From an uncultured Lachnospiraceae bacterium (lineage in GTDB: Bacteria > Bacillota > Clostridia > Lachnospirales > Lachnospiraceae): DNA of 64,000 nt. The position numbers and the translations under genes are program-made. Shown here piece after piece: positions 8,053 through 15,937 of this stretch. The notes under the pieces are model-generated. The model worked only from the letters and a program-made list of their open reading frames with translations. It had not been told where the DNA came from and did no database searches. Within the stretch, counting starts at the first letter, position 1. Each line of letters begins with the position of its first letter. The stretch lies in assembly GCA_910589385.1 (NCBI GenBank), contig CAJUTU010000007.1, positions 55,667-119,666 of the forward strand, in the 5' to 3' direction.

Positions 8053-8083
8053 ATTTTAATCTATCACGTTACGTCAGAGTCAA
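8053..8083 (-). promoter_or_regulatory. MerR-type promoter with 19-bp spacer
   Basis: Minus-strand TTGACT (complement of 8078-8083) and TAAAAT (complement of 8053-8058) are separated by 19 bases. The spacer contains a dyad, TGACGTAACGTGA, the normal position for a MerR-family dimer. The over-long spacer is the hallmark of promoters activated by MerR regulators and it reads into the TipA-like gene. Confidence 0.65.
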
Positions 8084-8182
8084 TAGATTTTATAATATTT
8101 TTTTGATTATTTGGAATTTATGAATCCCGGACGAACCAGCAACGCAAGCGCGTTCCAAATCGGTTTTTCATACTTACTTTTT

Positions 8183-8281
8183 TTATTTTACAGCCCACAT
8201 TTCAATTTCTACTAGAAGATCCTTTAACAATACGGACTGAACTGCTGTGCTGACTGAAGCTGGTTTTGGCAGTTTAAAATA
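8183..8281 (-). pseudogene. remnant of a RidA (YjgF/L-PSP) family gene, C-terminal end
   Basis: A minus-strand frame ending at the stop complementary to 8183-8185 reads YFKLPKPASVSTAVQSV, then LLKDLLVEIEMWAVK. The '...P..ST.V....L...LLVEIE..A' ending is characteristic of RidA proteins, which hydrolyse reactive enamines and imines. The open frame continues upstream to about 8369 without a start codon, and that part does not look like RidA. Only the last third of the gene survives. It lies between the TipA-like gene and the TetR promoter in the AT-rich block. Confidence 0.5.
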
Positions 8282-8375
8282 GTTAACCGTACATAAAGCC
8301 CTACTTCGGTCTTGGTTGACGGGGAGACTAAAGATAAACTTACCATGAAGCACTGAAAGGAATGTTGAAATTTAA

Positions 8376-8460
8376 TTGACAAATAGTCTAAAATCGGATA
8401 CAGTAATTATGGTGACCATGCGGTCACTAAAATTAAACATGCAAAGTGACCGAGTGGTCA
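8376..8460 (+). promoter_or_regulatory. TetR-type promoter with two operators
   Basis: TTGACA (8376-8381) and TACAGT (8399-8404) are 17 bases apart. Immediately downstream lie two related palindromes: TGACCATGCGGTCA at 8413-8426 (16 bp with flanking G/C) and TGACCGAGTGGTCA at 8447-8460. Their centres are 34 bp apart. Both lie before the TetR start codon at 8480, which fits autorepression of the TetR-hydrolase operon by two dimers. Confidence 0.7.
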
Positions 8461-8479
8461 TTAAAGAAGGGAGATTATA

Positions 8480-9106
8480 ATGCCAACACCTTTATTTTTG
8501 GGACTGGATTCTGAAAAACAACAAAATATTTTTATGGCAGGAGTTTCCGAATTTGCGGAGTATGGTTATGAAAACAGTTCTACAAATCAAATTGTTAAAA
8601 AAGCTGGTATCAGTAAAGGAAGTTTATTTAAATATTTTCCAACAAAGGAGGATTTTTATTTTTATGTTCTTGACAAAATCGCAGCGGAACTTATTTCCAG
8701 CTTAGAAGAAAAAATCAATACCCTTTCCACCGATTTATTTCAACGGATAGTAGAGTACTCTGTTTTGGAGTTTTCGTGGTATATTTTGTACCCCGAAAAA
8801 TCCAAAATGATTGTCAAGGCGTTCACCAAAAATGACACCGACATTTATAAGAAAACCATATTAAAATATGGCAATAGAGAACAAGAGATATATTATTGGT
8901 TTTTACAGGACATTGATACAACTCAATTTCGATGGGACAGGCAAAAAACGCTTGATATGGTAAAGTGGTTTCTCAAAGGTTTCAATGACGACTTTTTGAC
9001 AAAAATACAGAAACAAGCCAATTCGAGTTTTGAAATTATAGAAAAAGAATATATAAAAGAGTTATCAGAGTATATAGAAGTTCTAAAATCGGGAATTGTA
9101 AAATAA
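8480..9106 (+). CDS. TetR/AcrR family transcriptional regulator
   Basis: A 208-residue regulator. The N-terminal helix-turn-helix is clear at residues ~12-55 (EFAEYGYENSSTNQIVKKAGISKGSLFKYFPTKEDFYFYVL). The C-terminal domain is helical, aromatic-rich and not assignable to a ligand. GGGAG lies upstream of the ATG at good spacing. It is followed after 11 bases by the alpha/beta hydrolase, so the two form an operon. Two palindromes between the promoter and the start (8413-8426, 8447-8460) are its likely binding sites. Codon use is AT-rich, as in the whole 6.1-11.9 kb block. Confidence 0.9.
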   Translation: MPTPLFLGLDSEKQQNIFMAGVSEFAEYGYENSSTNQIVKKAGISKGSLFKYFPTKEDFYFYVLDKIAAELISSLEEKINTLSTDLFQRIVEYSVLEFSWYILYPEKSKMIVKAFTKNDTDIYKKTILKYGNREQEIYYWFLQDIDTTQFRWDRQKTLDMVKWFLKGFNDDFLTKIQKQANSSFEIIEKEYIKELSEYIEVLKSGIVK

Positions 9107-9117
9107 AGGAGGTTGTT

Positions 9118-9924
9118 ATGTTTTATAATGCCCATAATGGAAGTGTTCGTGTTGGAAATTCTGAAATGGATTATGTATCTTTTGGAAATGGAAATAAAAA
9201 TCTTATTATGCTGCCCGGTTTGGGAGATGGACTGTCTACGGTAAAAGGAATGGCTTTTGTTTTTTCAATGATGTATAGGATATATGCCAAAGAATTTACC
9301 GTGTATGTTTTCAGCCGGAAAAATCATTTGCAAGAGGGATATTCTACAAGGGAAATGGCAAAAGACCATGCAGAAGCTATGACCGCTCTTGGTATTTCAA
9401 AAGCAGACGTTTTAGGCATATCCCAAGGTGGTATGATAGCGCAGTATCTTGCGATTGATTATCCGGATTTGGTCAATAAGCTCATTTTGGCGGTAACAAG
9501 CGCAAACTCTAATGAAATAATTAAAAAAGTAGTTGGTAGCTGGATAGAAATGGCAGAGCAAGAAAATTATAAGGATTTAATGATAGATACAGCGGAAAAA
9601 TCATATTCAGAGAGATACTTAAAAAAGTACCGTCGAATTTATCCGTTCATTGGAAGAATAGGAAAACCAAAAAGTTTTAAGCGTTTTCTCATACAGGCAG
9701 CTTCTTGTATCAGTCATAATGCTTATGTGGAATTAAGTAACATAGTATGCCCTACATTAGTGATTGGCGGTGATTGCGATAAAATTGCAGGAACAACTGC
9801 GGCTTCTGCAATAGCCGAAAAAATTAGTCATAGCGAATTGTTTATTTATAATGGTCTCGGACATGCGGCGTATGAAGAAGCCAAAGATTTTAACGAACGG
9901 ATTTTGAATTTTCTAACGAGATAA
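9118..9924 (+). CDS. alpha/beta hydrolase fold protein
   Basis: A 268-residue protein with the alpha/beta hydrolase layout: NLIMLPGLGDG (oxyanion-loop region, residues ~27-37), the nucleophile elbow GISQGG around residue 100 with Ser as nucleophile, an acid candidate in VIGGDCDKIAG, and the terminal catalytic His in NGLGHAAYEE. It resembles esterases and lactonases that hydrolyse small esters. It is the second gene of the TetR operon (AGGAGG seven bases before the ATG, 11-base gap). The regulator probably senses the substrate or product, but neither can be named. Confidence 0.88.
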   Translation: MFYNAHNGSVRVGNSEMDYVSFGNGNKNLIMLPGLGDGLSTVKGMAFVFSMMYRIYAKEFTVYVFSRKNHLQEGYSTREMAKDHAEAMTALGISKADVLGISQGGMIAQYLAIDYPDLVNKLILAVTSANSNEIIKKVVGSWIEMAEQENYKDLMIDTAEKSYSERYLKKYRRIYPFIGRIGKPKSFKRFLIQAASCISHNAYVELSNIVCPTLVIGGDCDKIAGTTAASAIAEKISHSELFIYNGLGHAAYEEAKDFNERILNFLTR

Positions 9925-10040
9925 TGGAAAGTCCAGCCAATAATAAACACAGTGTAACTATTCAGAACCAATGTCATTAACTCAAGGAGATTGTAGAAAA
10001 AGAAATCATCTTTGCCGCCTAAAAATTTTTCAAAAAGTTC

Positions 10041-10071
10041 TTGTTTGTGACGCTGCGTAATGATTTATAAT
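10041..10071 (+). promoter_or_regulatory. MerR-type promoter with 19-bp spacer
   Basis: TTGTTT (10041-10046) and TATAAT (10066-10071) are 19 bases apart. The spacer holds the short perfect palindrome ACGCTGCGT. It lies 22 bases before the MerR start at 10094, so this second MerR gene also appears to be autoregulated through an over-long spacer. Confidence 0.5.
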
Positions 10072-10093
10072 ATGTGTCAGGAGGTAAGTAGTT

Positions 10094-10681
10094 ATGGCGC
10101 AATACAAAGCAATTCCGCAAGGATTTATGACAGTTGGCGAAGCAGCAAAGAAAATAGGCGTTACCGTCCGTACTCTACAATACTACGATAAAAAAGGACT
10201 GCTCTCCCCGTCGGCAGAAAGCGAAGGTGGACGCAGGCTTTATACAGATAAAGATTTAGTTACCCTTCATCAGATTATATCTTTGAAATCACTGGGGTTT
10301 TCTTTGAACGATATAAAACAGCGATTGATTTCTTTAGAAACACCGGCTGATGTTACAAACGCCCTTACGGAGCAGGCAGATGATATACGCCAAAAAGTAG
10401 AACAGCTTAAAGCTTCTTTGAACGCAATAGAACAGTTAAAAGCAGAAGTTTTACAAATGCAGACAGTCAACTTTACGAAGTATGCAGATATTATCATCAA
10501 TCTGCAGATGAAAAATGACTTTTATTATCTTATTAAGCGCTTTGATGATGATACGCTCGACCACATACGCAGTCAATTTGATAAGGAGAGCGGCTTAGAT
10601 TTTATGGACAGATTCAACCGCTTGAGTGATGAAATCATACAGCTTCAAAAGGCAAATATACCTTACTTCTGTCATGCCTGA
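10094..10681 (+). CDS. MerR family regulator, C-terminus replaced by deletion
   Basis: A 195-residue protein with a MerR winged helix (MTVGEAAKKIGVTVRTLQYYDKKGLLSP, GGRRLYTDKD) and a long coiled coil (residues ~85-130). The domain architecture matches MerR regulators found ahead of two-gene ABC exporters in Clostridia. The frame ends in IPYFCHA, and these last residues come from fusion to the 3' part of an ABC-2 permease gene read in another frame. The expected tail of the regulator, the ABC ATPase gene and the first half of the permease gene are all missing. DNA binding may be retained, since the N-terminal half is complete. Confidence 0.8.
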   Translation: MAQYKAIPQGFMTVGEAAKKIGVTVRTLQYYDKKGLLSPSAESEGGRRLYTDKDLVTLHQIISLKSLGFSLNDIKQRLISLETPADVTNALTEQADDIRQKVEQLKASLNAIEQLKAEVLQMQTVNFTKYADIIINLQMKNDFYYLIKRFDDDTLDHIRSQFDKESGLDFMDRFNRLSDEIIQLQKANIPYFCHA

Positions 10682-11261
10682 AATGAGAAGCACGCTGATC
10701 CAATCAATGATTGTGATGAGCGTTTCCATGGGAGCGTTTATTGGGTTGCCGCCATCGCTGATTGAAACTTATGGAAGTGATGTAAAAAAGGTTTATAAAG
10801 CAAATGGAGTGCCTTTATATTTAGGTCTTATTACAATGTTTCTTTCTACATTTGTGCATTTAATGATTAGCTGTGCCATTATATTGCAGCTTGCCCCTAT
10901 ACTGTTTGAGGCAGCTTTGCCGATACAGTTTCCGTTTTTCTTTTTTGCGCTTGCTATATACATTATTGTATCATTGAGCATTGGAAGTATATTAGGGCTA
11001 ATTGTAAACAATCAGGCAAAGTTGACGATGATAGCGCAACTTGTGTTTTTACCCTCGATCATGCTTTCTGGAATTATGTTCCCTCTCAACCTGCTGCCCG
11101 ATTTTCTTAAAACCATCGGGCGTATTTTCCCCGCTTCTTGGGGATACCGATTGATGTTAGATAACGGTTTTTGCTTTGAAAATCTATGGTATTTGATTCT
11201 TGTATTTTGTGCGGCGATAATTGTATGTGCAATACTTTTGAATAAACAAAAATCCAAATAG
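10674..11261 (+). pseudogene. ABC-2 type permease, C-terminal remnant
   Basis: From MPEMRSTLIQSMIVM the frame encodes about 195 residues with five or six hydrophobic helices, including a conserved ABC-2 segment (FLPSIMLSGIMFPLNLLPDFLK ... RIFPASWGY) typical of drug/natriuretic-type exporter permeases. There is no ribosome binding site before the first ATG, and the reading frame overlaps the end of the MerR gene. The N-terminal half of the permease and the ATPase gene that normally precedes it are absent. The most economical explanation is one deletion of roughly 1.5-2 kb joining the MerR gene to the permease gene near 10660. The size is inferred from family organisation. Confidence 0.7.
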
Positions 11262-11299
11262 CTTGGAGGACAGCAGATAATTTTCATTATATTACACGA

Positions 11300-11322
11300 C
11301 TATTATAGCACCAATATAATAG
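11300..11322. promoter_or_regulatory. 8-bp inverted repeat, possible operator
   Basis: CTATTATA (11300-11307) and TATAATAG (11315-11322) form a perfect inverted repeat with a 7-base gap. The right arm contains TATAAT and could serve as a -10 box for the small genes at 11418-11936. It lies just after the dead permease. Confidence 0.35.
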
Positions 11323-11417
11323 TGTATCTAAGAAATTTTTTTAATCCTATTCCATTTATAAAACGGCTGCGGTATAATCAAGCCAGCAATATATCGGAAT
11401 TTAGGATGAGAGTGAAA

Positions 11418-11528
11418 ATGGAAATTACGAAACAATTTGAAAACGAGATTGCACCTTTCTTTTGGACGGAGCAAAGCTCTGGTGCATCTGTCTGTTTAAG
11501 TGCAGGCGAATATCTGCAAGAGGTTTGA
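11418..11528 (+). CDS. 36-residue open frame of unknown function
   Basis: A short frame (MEITKQFENEIAPFFWTEQ...) ends at 11528, seven bases before the next gene. It is hydrophilic with an aromatic centre and no recognisable motif. A GAGAGTG stretch lies close upstream. It could be a real small protein, the start of a truncated gene or chance. I cannot support a function. Confidence 0.25.
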   Translation: MEITKQFENEIAPFFWTEQSSGASVCLSAGEYLQEV

Positions 11529-11534
11529 ATTTTT

Positions 11535-11936
11535 ATGAAGTGGTTAAAACGATTTGGGATTACGTTTTTATCTTTGCCGATCATACTAATGGCAATTTTT
11601 GTGTTGTATGAAATCTTAGGTATGTGCGTAAATCATATTGCTACTCAAAAGCAAACCCATACATTACAGATGAATTTGGAAAATGAAATTTCTGATATTG
11701 AGATCATAAGTGTTTATTCGGAAACCGGGAATACATCAGGAACCGGAAACCATGTTGATTGTCTGTCCTCTATCATATTTTCGACAAAAATGCACGAAAA
11801 TGAGATAGAGGACTGTATGTCGAAATACTATGTTTTTGATGAATGGAACTGCTATGTGGATCAAACAGATGATGGGGATTATAAAATTTATCTCAATACA
11901 TCGGCTCCGTTTGCAGATAATATAGAGGGACACTGA
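11535..11936 (+). CDS. small membrane-anchored protein of unknown function
   Basis: A 133-residue protein with one N-terminal hydrophobic segment (residues ~8-32, FGITFLSLPIILMAIFVLYEILG), then an extracytoplasmic acidic domain with three cysteines (VDCLSS, DCMSKYY, WNCYVD). It looks like a signal-anchored, exported protein. An AGAGG site lies 11 bases before the ATG. No family recognised. It ends the AT-rich block; a weak hairpin with a T-run follows at 12043-12067. Genes at 12069 and beyond are on the other strand. Confidence 0.6.
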   Translation: MKWLKRFGITFLSLPIILMAIFVLYEILGMCVNHIATQKQTHTLQMNLENEISDIEIISVYSETGNTSGTGNHVDCLSSIIFSTKMHENEIEDCMSKYYVFDEWNCYVDQTDDGDYKIYLNTSAPFADNIEGH

Positions 11937-12042
11937 CTTATCGTTTATAATATATGATCTGTCGTTAACTTTAAACATGCAAGAGCCAGGCTGAATGCTG
12001 CTGTTTCCGTGCTTCGTCCTCATCCCCATGCCCAAGCAATTG

Positions 12043-12067
12043 GGTTTAGCCGATAAACCAGTTTTTT
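12043..12067 (+). terminator. weak intrinsic terminator
   Basis: GGTTTA (12043-12048) pairs with TAAACC (12054-12059), followed by GTTTTTTCC. The stem is only six base pairs. It lies between two convergent genes and would end plus-strand transcription from the 11535 gene. Confidence 0.45.
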
Positions 12068-12068
12068 C

Positions 12069-12614
12069 CTAGAGTTCCATTCTCATAAGAATCAGTTCCT
12101 GCCATCCTGTCTTTCTGGAACGAAATCCTCTCGGATTGCGCCCATATTCACTGAAGCCAATACTTTTATAAAGCGAAACCGCTCTGACATTTTCCGCGAC
12201 TACATCGAGTTCAAGCTGAGAATATCCCGCCTCTCTGGCACATTCAATACAGGCCTGCGTCAACGCCCGCCCTATACCGAATCCCCAGTAAGCTTCTTCT
12301 ATGCTAATACCAAATTCCGCACGATGTTTCAGCTTGTCCTTTTTCCCGACCGCCTCAATACCTGCGGTTCCAACGACATGCCCATTGATCACCGCACATA
12401 ATTCAATCTCGTTCTCACTGGTCTCTCTCTCAACCAGAAACTTCCGCTCCTCTTCAATTCCAAAACTGTTTTCATCAGCATAGGACATTAAAAAATCTGT
12501 CTGGATGTGCGTCAGGATAAAGTTCTCATATACTGCTTCTGCATCAGAGGCATCTGCGTTTCTGATCACGCACTCTTCGTTGTTTTTCAAAATCACTATT
12601 TTTTTATACTGCAT
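12069..12614 (-). CDS. GNAT family N-acetyltransferase
   Basis: A 181-residue acetyl-CoA-dependent acyltransferase. The GNAT core is visible: NGHVVGTAGIEAV (strand beta4), FGISIEEAYWGFGIGRAL (motif A, acetyl-CoA pyrophosphate loop 'GFGIG'), LELDVVAENVRAVSLYKSIGF (motif B). The substrate is unknown; the family includes ribosomal-protein and small-molecule acetyltransferases. It is the last gene of the MarR-MATE-lipoprotein-GNAT operon, 42 bases after the lipoprotein gene, with GGGGGGA upstream of the ATG. Confidence 0.88.
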   Translation of the reverse strand: MQYKKIVILKNNEECVIRNADASDAEAVYENFILTHIQTDFLMSYADENSFGIEEERKFLVERETSENEIELCAVINGHVVGTAGIEAVGKKDKLKHRAEFGISIEEAYWGFGIGRALTQACIECAREAGYSQLELDVVAENVRAVSLYKSIGFSEYGRNPRGFRSRKTGWQELILMRMEL

Positions 12615-12656
12615 CTTTTGTCCCCCCTTCAGTAATGATCTTAGATCCCTCTCGAT

Positions 12657-13049
12657 TTATTGGATTTCTGATGTCCATGCGAATACGGCTCCTTCTTCCA
12701 ATGTGACAAAGTGATAGTTCGCAGAATCATCCTGAATAAATAAAAGATTACCGTCTGCCATCTGATAATCATTTACATTTCCGGTGCCGCCATCCTGATC
12801 CTCTTTAAAAGTAACGATATCTTCTTCTATGAAATAATGGCCCCTCCCGATATAACTGCTGATCGGTGTTTCGTAGTACTCAAAAGTTCCGTCTTCATAA
12901 ATGGTAATCGTAAAATCTCCTGGAACGTCTCTCTTCGCATCCTGCAATGTATATATCCCGGGTTTTAATGATACTTCGCCATTTTTTCCACATGCCGCCG
13001 CTAATAAAACCAATGTGATACATACGATCATTGTTCCTATTTTTTTCAT
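12657..13049 (-). CDS. small secreted lipoprotein
   Basis: A 130-residue protein with a lipoprotein signal: MKKIGTMIVCITLVLLAAACGKN, with lipobox LAAAC and Cys20 as the lipidated residue. The mature part (~110 residues) is rich in beta-strand patterns (DFTITIYEDGTFEYYETPISSYIGRGHYFIEEDIVTF), which resembles small lipocalin- or DUF-type domains seen in clostridial lipoproteins. It would sit on the outer face of the membrane. GGAG lies eight bases before the ATG. It follows the MATE gene by 24 bases, so it is likely cotranscribed. Confidence 0.75.
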   Translation of the reverse strand: MKKIGTMIVCITLVLLAAACGKNGEVSLKPGIYTLQDAKRDVPGDFTITIYEDGTFEYYETPISSYIGRGHYFIEEDIVTFKEDQDGGTGNVNDYQMADGNLLFIQDDSANYHFVTLEEGAVFAWTSEIQ

Positions 13050-13073
13050 GGCCTTATCTCCATTTTACATTTC

Positions 13074-14438
13074 CTATACCGTCTCATCCTTCATCTTTTT
13101 GGGAAAATATTTCCGGAATGTAAATAAAAATAGTATGATCGCCAGAGCGGTCGTTAAATAATCTGTAATCGGCTGTGCGGCTGCCAGCATTGTGGGAGAG
13201 TCAAAAATCCAGCGGAATAAAAACAGGACCGGCAGATAAATGAGCCCCTGACGGCTAATGGAAAGAATCAGGGCCGGCAGCGCCGCGCCTGTGGACTGGA
13301 TCGCATTGATAAATACAAACATCAACCCGATGACCGGACCCGAATAAATATAAATACGCGCAAAAGACATCCCATATGTAAAAGCGTCTGCGTCTTCCAG
13401 AAATGCGTGCACTAACGGATTCGCGCCGCAATAACAGACGACCGTCATGACAGCGCTGATCCCAAATGCCAGTATCAGTGAAAATTTCAGGACGGCCAGA
13501 TAGCGTGTCCGGTTGCCGGCGCCAAAGCAGTAACCCAGGATTGGCTGAATTCCGGTGCCAAGCCCGATCAGAAGCATGACGACGATCATATTTACTTTCA
13601 TGGCAACCCCCAGTCCGGCGACCGCCATATCCCCGTAATTGGACATGATGTTGTTTACAATGATATTGGAAAGGCTCATCAAAATACTGTTGAGGGATGC
13701 CGGGATGCCGATGGCAAAAACTCCGGCTGCTATGCCGTTACCTGCAGAATAATATTTTGGATGGATAGAAAGCATTGCTTTTTTGGAAAGCAGGTGGCGG
13801 ATATAAAAGAGCGCCGCAAAGACATTGCCAAGTACAGTCGCAACAGCAGCACCTGCTACATTCCATCCAAATCCAAGGATCATTACCGGATCCAGGACGA
13901 TATTGATCAGATTGCCGATGATCATACCCATCATTGCCACCTGCGCATTCCCTTCAGCACGTATAATATTGCTGAAACTGTTGCCCAGGATCAGAAACGG
14001 GATGGCTGTGGAGACAATGCGCAGATATTCGGAGGCATAGCCCACTGTGTCTTCACTTGCTCCAATCGCCATACTTACCGGAGCGGCCGCAAAGAAGATG
14101 ACGAACATAGCCAGGATGCCAATACATAGTCCGGTCCAAAAGCAGAAAGAAGAAGCTTTCTTTGCCTTTTCCTCATTGCCTTCTCCAAGCGTTCTTGAAA
14201 TCAGGGAGGTGCCGCCGATACCGAAAAGCATTCCGACAGCCATAAACAGCAGGAAAGCAGGTGTCGCTACAGAAACAGCCGCTACCATATAAGCATCCTT
14301 TGTCTGGCCAATAAAGAATGTATCCGCCAGATTATAGATCAGAACCATGATCATACTGATAATCGAAGGGATTACATTACTGATCACAGCTTTTGGCACC
14401 GGGGCGTCACGAAAAATTTCAGTTGTTTTGTCTTTCAT
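13074..14438 (-). CDS. MATE family efflux transporter
   Basis: A 454-residue polytopic membrane protein with about twelve helices and a MATE N-terminus (DAPVPKAVISNVIPSIISMIMVLIYNLADTFFIGQ). The motif GIGGTSLISRTLGEG after helix 2 and its counterpart GTGIQPILGYCFGAGN in the second half mark the two-fold repeat. I took the ATG at 14436-14438 because GAGGAG lies eight bases before it; an upstream in-frame ATG precedes this site. The MarR gene 61 bases upstream is its likely regulator, as in many MarR-MATE pairs. Drug export is probable; the substrate is unknown. Confidence 0.9.
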   Translation of the reverse strand: MKDKTTEIFRDAPVPKAVISNVIPSIISMIMVLIYNLADTFFIGQTKDAYMVAAVSVATPAFLLFMAVGMLFGIGGTSLISRTLGEGNEEKAKKASSFCFWTGLCIGILAMFVIFFAAAPVSMAIGASEDTVGYASEYLRIVSTAIPFLILGNSFSNIIRAEGNAQVAMMGMIIGNLINIVLDPVMILGFGWNVAGAAVATVLGNVFAALFYIRHLLSKKAMLSIHPKYYSAGNGIAAGVFAIGIPASLNSILMSLSNIIVNNIMSNYGDMAVAGLGVAMKVNMIVVMLLIGLGTGIQPILGYCFGAGNRTRYLAVLKFSLILAFGISAVMTVVCYCGANPLVHAFLEDADAFTYGMSFARIYIYSGPVIGLMFVFINAIQSTGAALPALILSISRQGLIYLPVLFLFRWIFDSPTMLAAAQPITDYLTTALAIILFLFTFRKYFPKKMKDETV

Positions 14439-14499
14439 AATGAATTCTCCTCGTATTTTCAATGATAAGATTTTGCAGTCAAATTTGATATTTTATGTC

Positions 14500-14934
14500 T
14501 TATAAATCTTCGAAATCATTTGACTCTATATTTTGATAAATTTTGTGCAGCATTTTTTCCAGGAGCTGCTGTTCGCTCTCGGACAGGCCGGCGAATACAA
14601 TCTTATTTACGCAAGGTTCTTTGTTTCTGACTGCCTCTATGATCTGCTGTCCAAGGCCAGTCAGCGTAATGATTTTTGAACGGGCATCAGAGGATTTATT
14701 TTTTTCAATAAACCCTTTCTTTTCCAAAACTTTCAAGACATGTATGGCGCTTGTATGTTTGACGCCAAAATGCGCGGCAATATCTGTAAGAGTACTCCTG
14801 CTTTCGGCATCTTCTGCCAGATAGGCAAGGATATCAAACTGGGTACTGGTCAATTCATAGTTCTGCAGTGTCCGGTTAAAGCTGGCATCCAGCCGGTTAT
14901 GGATTTTCTTTATGTAGCACTTGATTTGATTCAT
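14500..14934 (-). CDS. MarR family transcriptional regulator
   Basis: A 144-residue winged-helix regulator. The DNA-binding part is clear (LTSTQFDILAYLAEDAESRSTLTDIAAHFGVKHTSAIHVLKVLEKKGFIEKNKSSDARSKIITLTGLG, the last part being the typical wing). N- and C-terminal helices form the dimer interface. It heads an operon with a MATE exporter, a lipoprotein and a GNAT enzyme. A palindrome at 14955-14970, lying at the -10 region of its own promoter, is its likely operator. MarR proteins usually repress and are released by phenolic or drug ligands. Confidence 0.9.
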   Translation of the reverse strand: MNQIKCYIKKIHNRLDASFNRTLQNYELTSTQFDILAYLAEDAESRSTLTDIAAHFGVKHTSAIHVLKVLEKKGFIEKNKSSDARSKIITLTGLGQQIIEAVRNKEPCVNKIVFAGLSESEQQLLEKMLHKIYQNIESNDFEDL

Positions 14935-14954
14935 TTCGGAAGATCCTCCTGATT

Positions 14955-14997
14955 ATGTAGCAAGCTACATACTATAACAAAAACAGGCAATTGTCAA
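14955..14997 (-). promoter_or_regulatory. MarR operon promoter and operator
   Basis: TTGACA (complement of 14992-14997) is followed by TAGTAT (complement of 14969-14974) after 17 bases, or by TATAGT after 15. ATGTAGC (14955-14961) and GCTACAT (14964-14970) form a 7-bp inverted repeat right after the -10 region, a typical site for a MarR dimer to block transcription. The leader to the ATG is about 30 bases. The stretch from 15000 to 15274 beyond the promoter holds no gene I can support, only a hairpin around 15212-15242. Confidence 0.6.
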
Positions 14998-15274
14998 CCT
15001 ATTTTTCAGAGAGGCTATCGTTATTTTTTGCACTCAAGGAATTATTGCGATTTTTAATCAATAGATTACAATCTACACCTCTCTGCACTTTCTGATTATG
15101 CTTCAAAAATGGATGTGATGACAGCATGATTATGCTGTTGAATATCTGATTCCATCTGGCCCGTAACGGATGTGCATATGAAATTTGATGAAAATAAACT
15201 GCAAGATCCATGCCATCTTATGGGTATTTTTTATAGATGGCTTATTGGAGTAAAAGATTTCCTACGCTTTCTGC

Positions 15275-15874
15275 CTACATAAAAATAGTGTGTTCTTTTT
15301 TGATCAGGATATGATCGAAGCAGGTTTGGGAGAATAAGGTGGTTCTTTTGACGATCGTATCAATATCTTCCTTACAATTATTGGATAACCATTTCCTATA
15401 GATCACGTAAAATCCATAAGTGTAAAACAGGATCATGTCATCAAACTCATCTTCACTAATATGTTTCGGTATTTGGTAGTTTTGTAACATTTTCGTTTTG
15501 AAAAGAGAAATAACCTTTTGATTGATCATCTGCCAGAAATCATCGTGTCTGCTCTTTAATATGAAAAGGCACAGTAATTCTTTCTGGTTATAAATGTACT
15601 TAAGGATCATCCGGGTTACCTGGTCAGGCGCGATCTCCTGGCTGGAAATGTATTCTACAAGTAAGTCGAATTCTTCCAGGCAGTCCCTTTCCGTATCTTC
15701 GAGTAAAGCGTAAATATCACAATAATGTAAGTAAAATGTAGAACGGTTGATATCAGCCAGCCGGCATAATTCTGTAACGGAAATTTTTTCAATTTCCTTT
15801 TGTTGTAATAAATGAATAAATATCTGCTTCAGTGTATTTTGGGTTTTTCGTGACCGGCGGTCTGAGTTTTTCAT
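15275..15874 (-). CDS. TetR family transcriptional regulator
   Basis: A 199-residue regulator whose first 60 residues form the TetR helix-turn-helix (RRSRKTQNTLKQIFIHLLQQKEIEKISVTELCRLADINRSTFYLHYCDIYALLEDTE). The shorter 'R..S.KT...L...F..LL..K....ITV..IC..A.INR.TFY.HY.D' pattern belongs to the DhaS/TetR_C branch common in Firmicutes. I prefer the ATG at 15872-15874 (AAGG eight bases upstream) to the one two codons earlier. It faces an SDR gene remnant across a 63-base gap containing a palindrome, so it probably once controlled that gene. Confidence 0.85.
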   Translation of the reverse strand: MKNSDRRSRKTQNTLKQIFIHLLQQKEIEKISVTELCRLADINRSTFYLHYCDIYALLEDTERDCLEEFDLLVEYISSQEIAPDQVTRMILKYIYNQKELLCLFILKSRHDDFWQMINQKVISLFKTKMLQNYQIPKHISEDEFDDMILFYTYGFYVIYRKWLSNNCKEDIDTIVKRTTLFSQTCFDHILIKKEHTIFM

Positions 15875-15914
15875 TTCCATATCCTTATATTTATCGACAA
15901 TTGATATAAAAGTG

Positions 15915-15929
15915 TTGTTTAATCAACAA
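15915..15929. promoter_or_regulatory. probable TetR operator between divergent genes
   Basis: TTGTT (15915-15919) and AACAA (15925-15929) form an inverted repeat inside TTGTTTAATCAACAA. It sits midway between the TetR start at 15874 and the SDR remnant at 15938, the usual place for an operator controlling both directions. Confidence 0.4.
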
Positions 15930-15937
15930 TATAAAAT

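Noticed and set aside
14999..15211. 70-codon minus-strand frame after the MarR promoter
   Set aside because: No ribosome binding site, no recognisable motif, and it covers the region of the MarR promoter; most likely non-coding.
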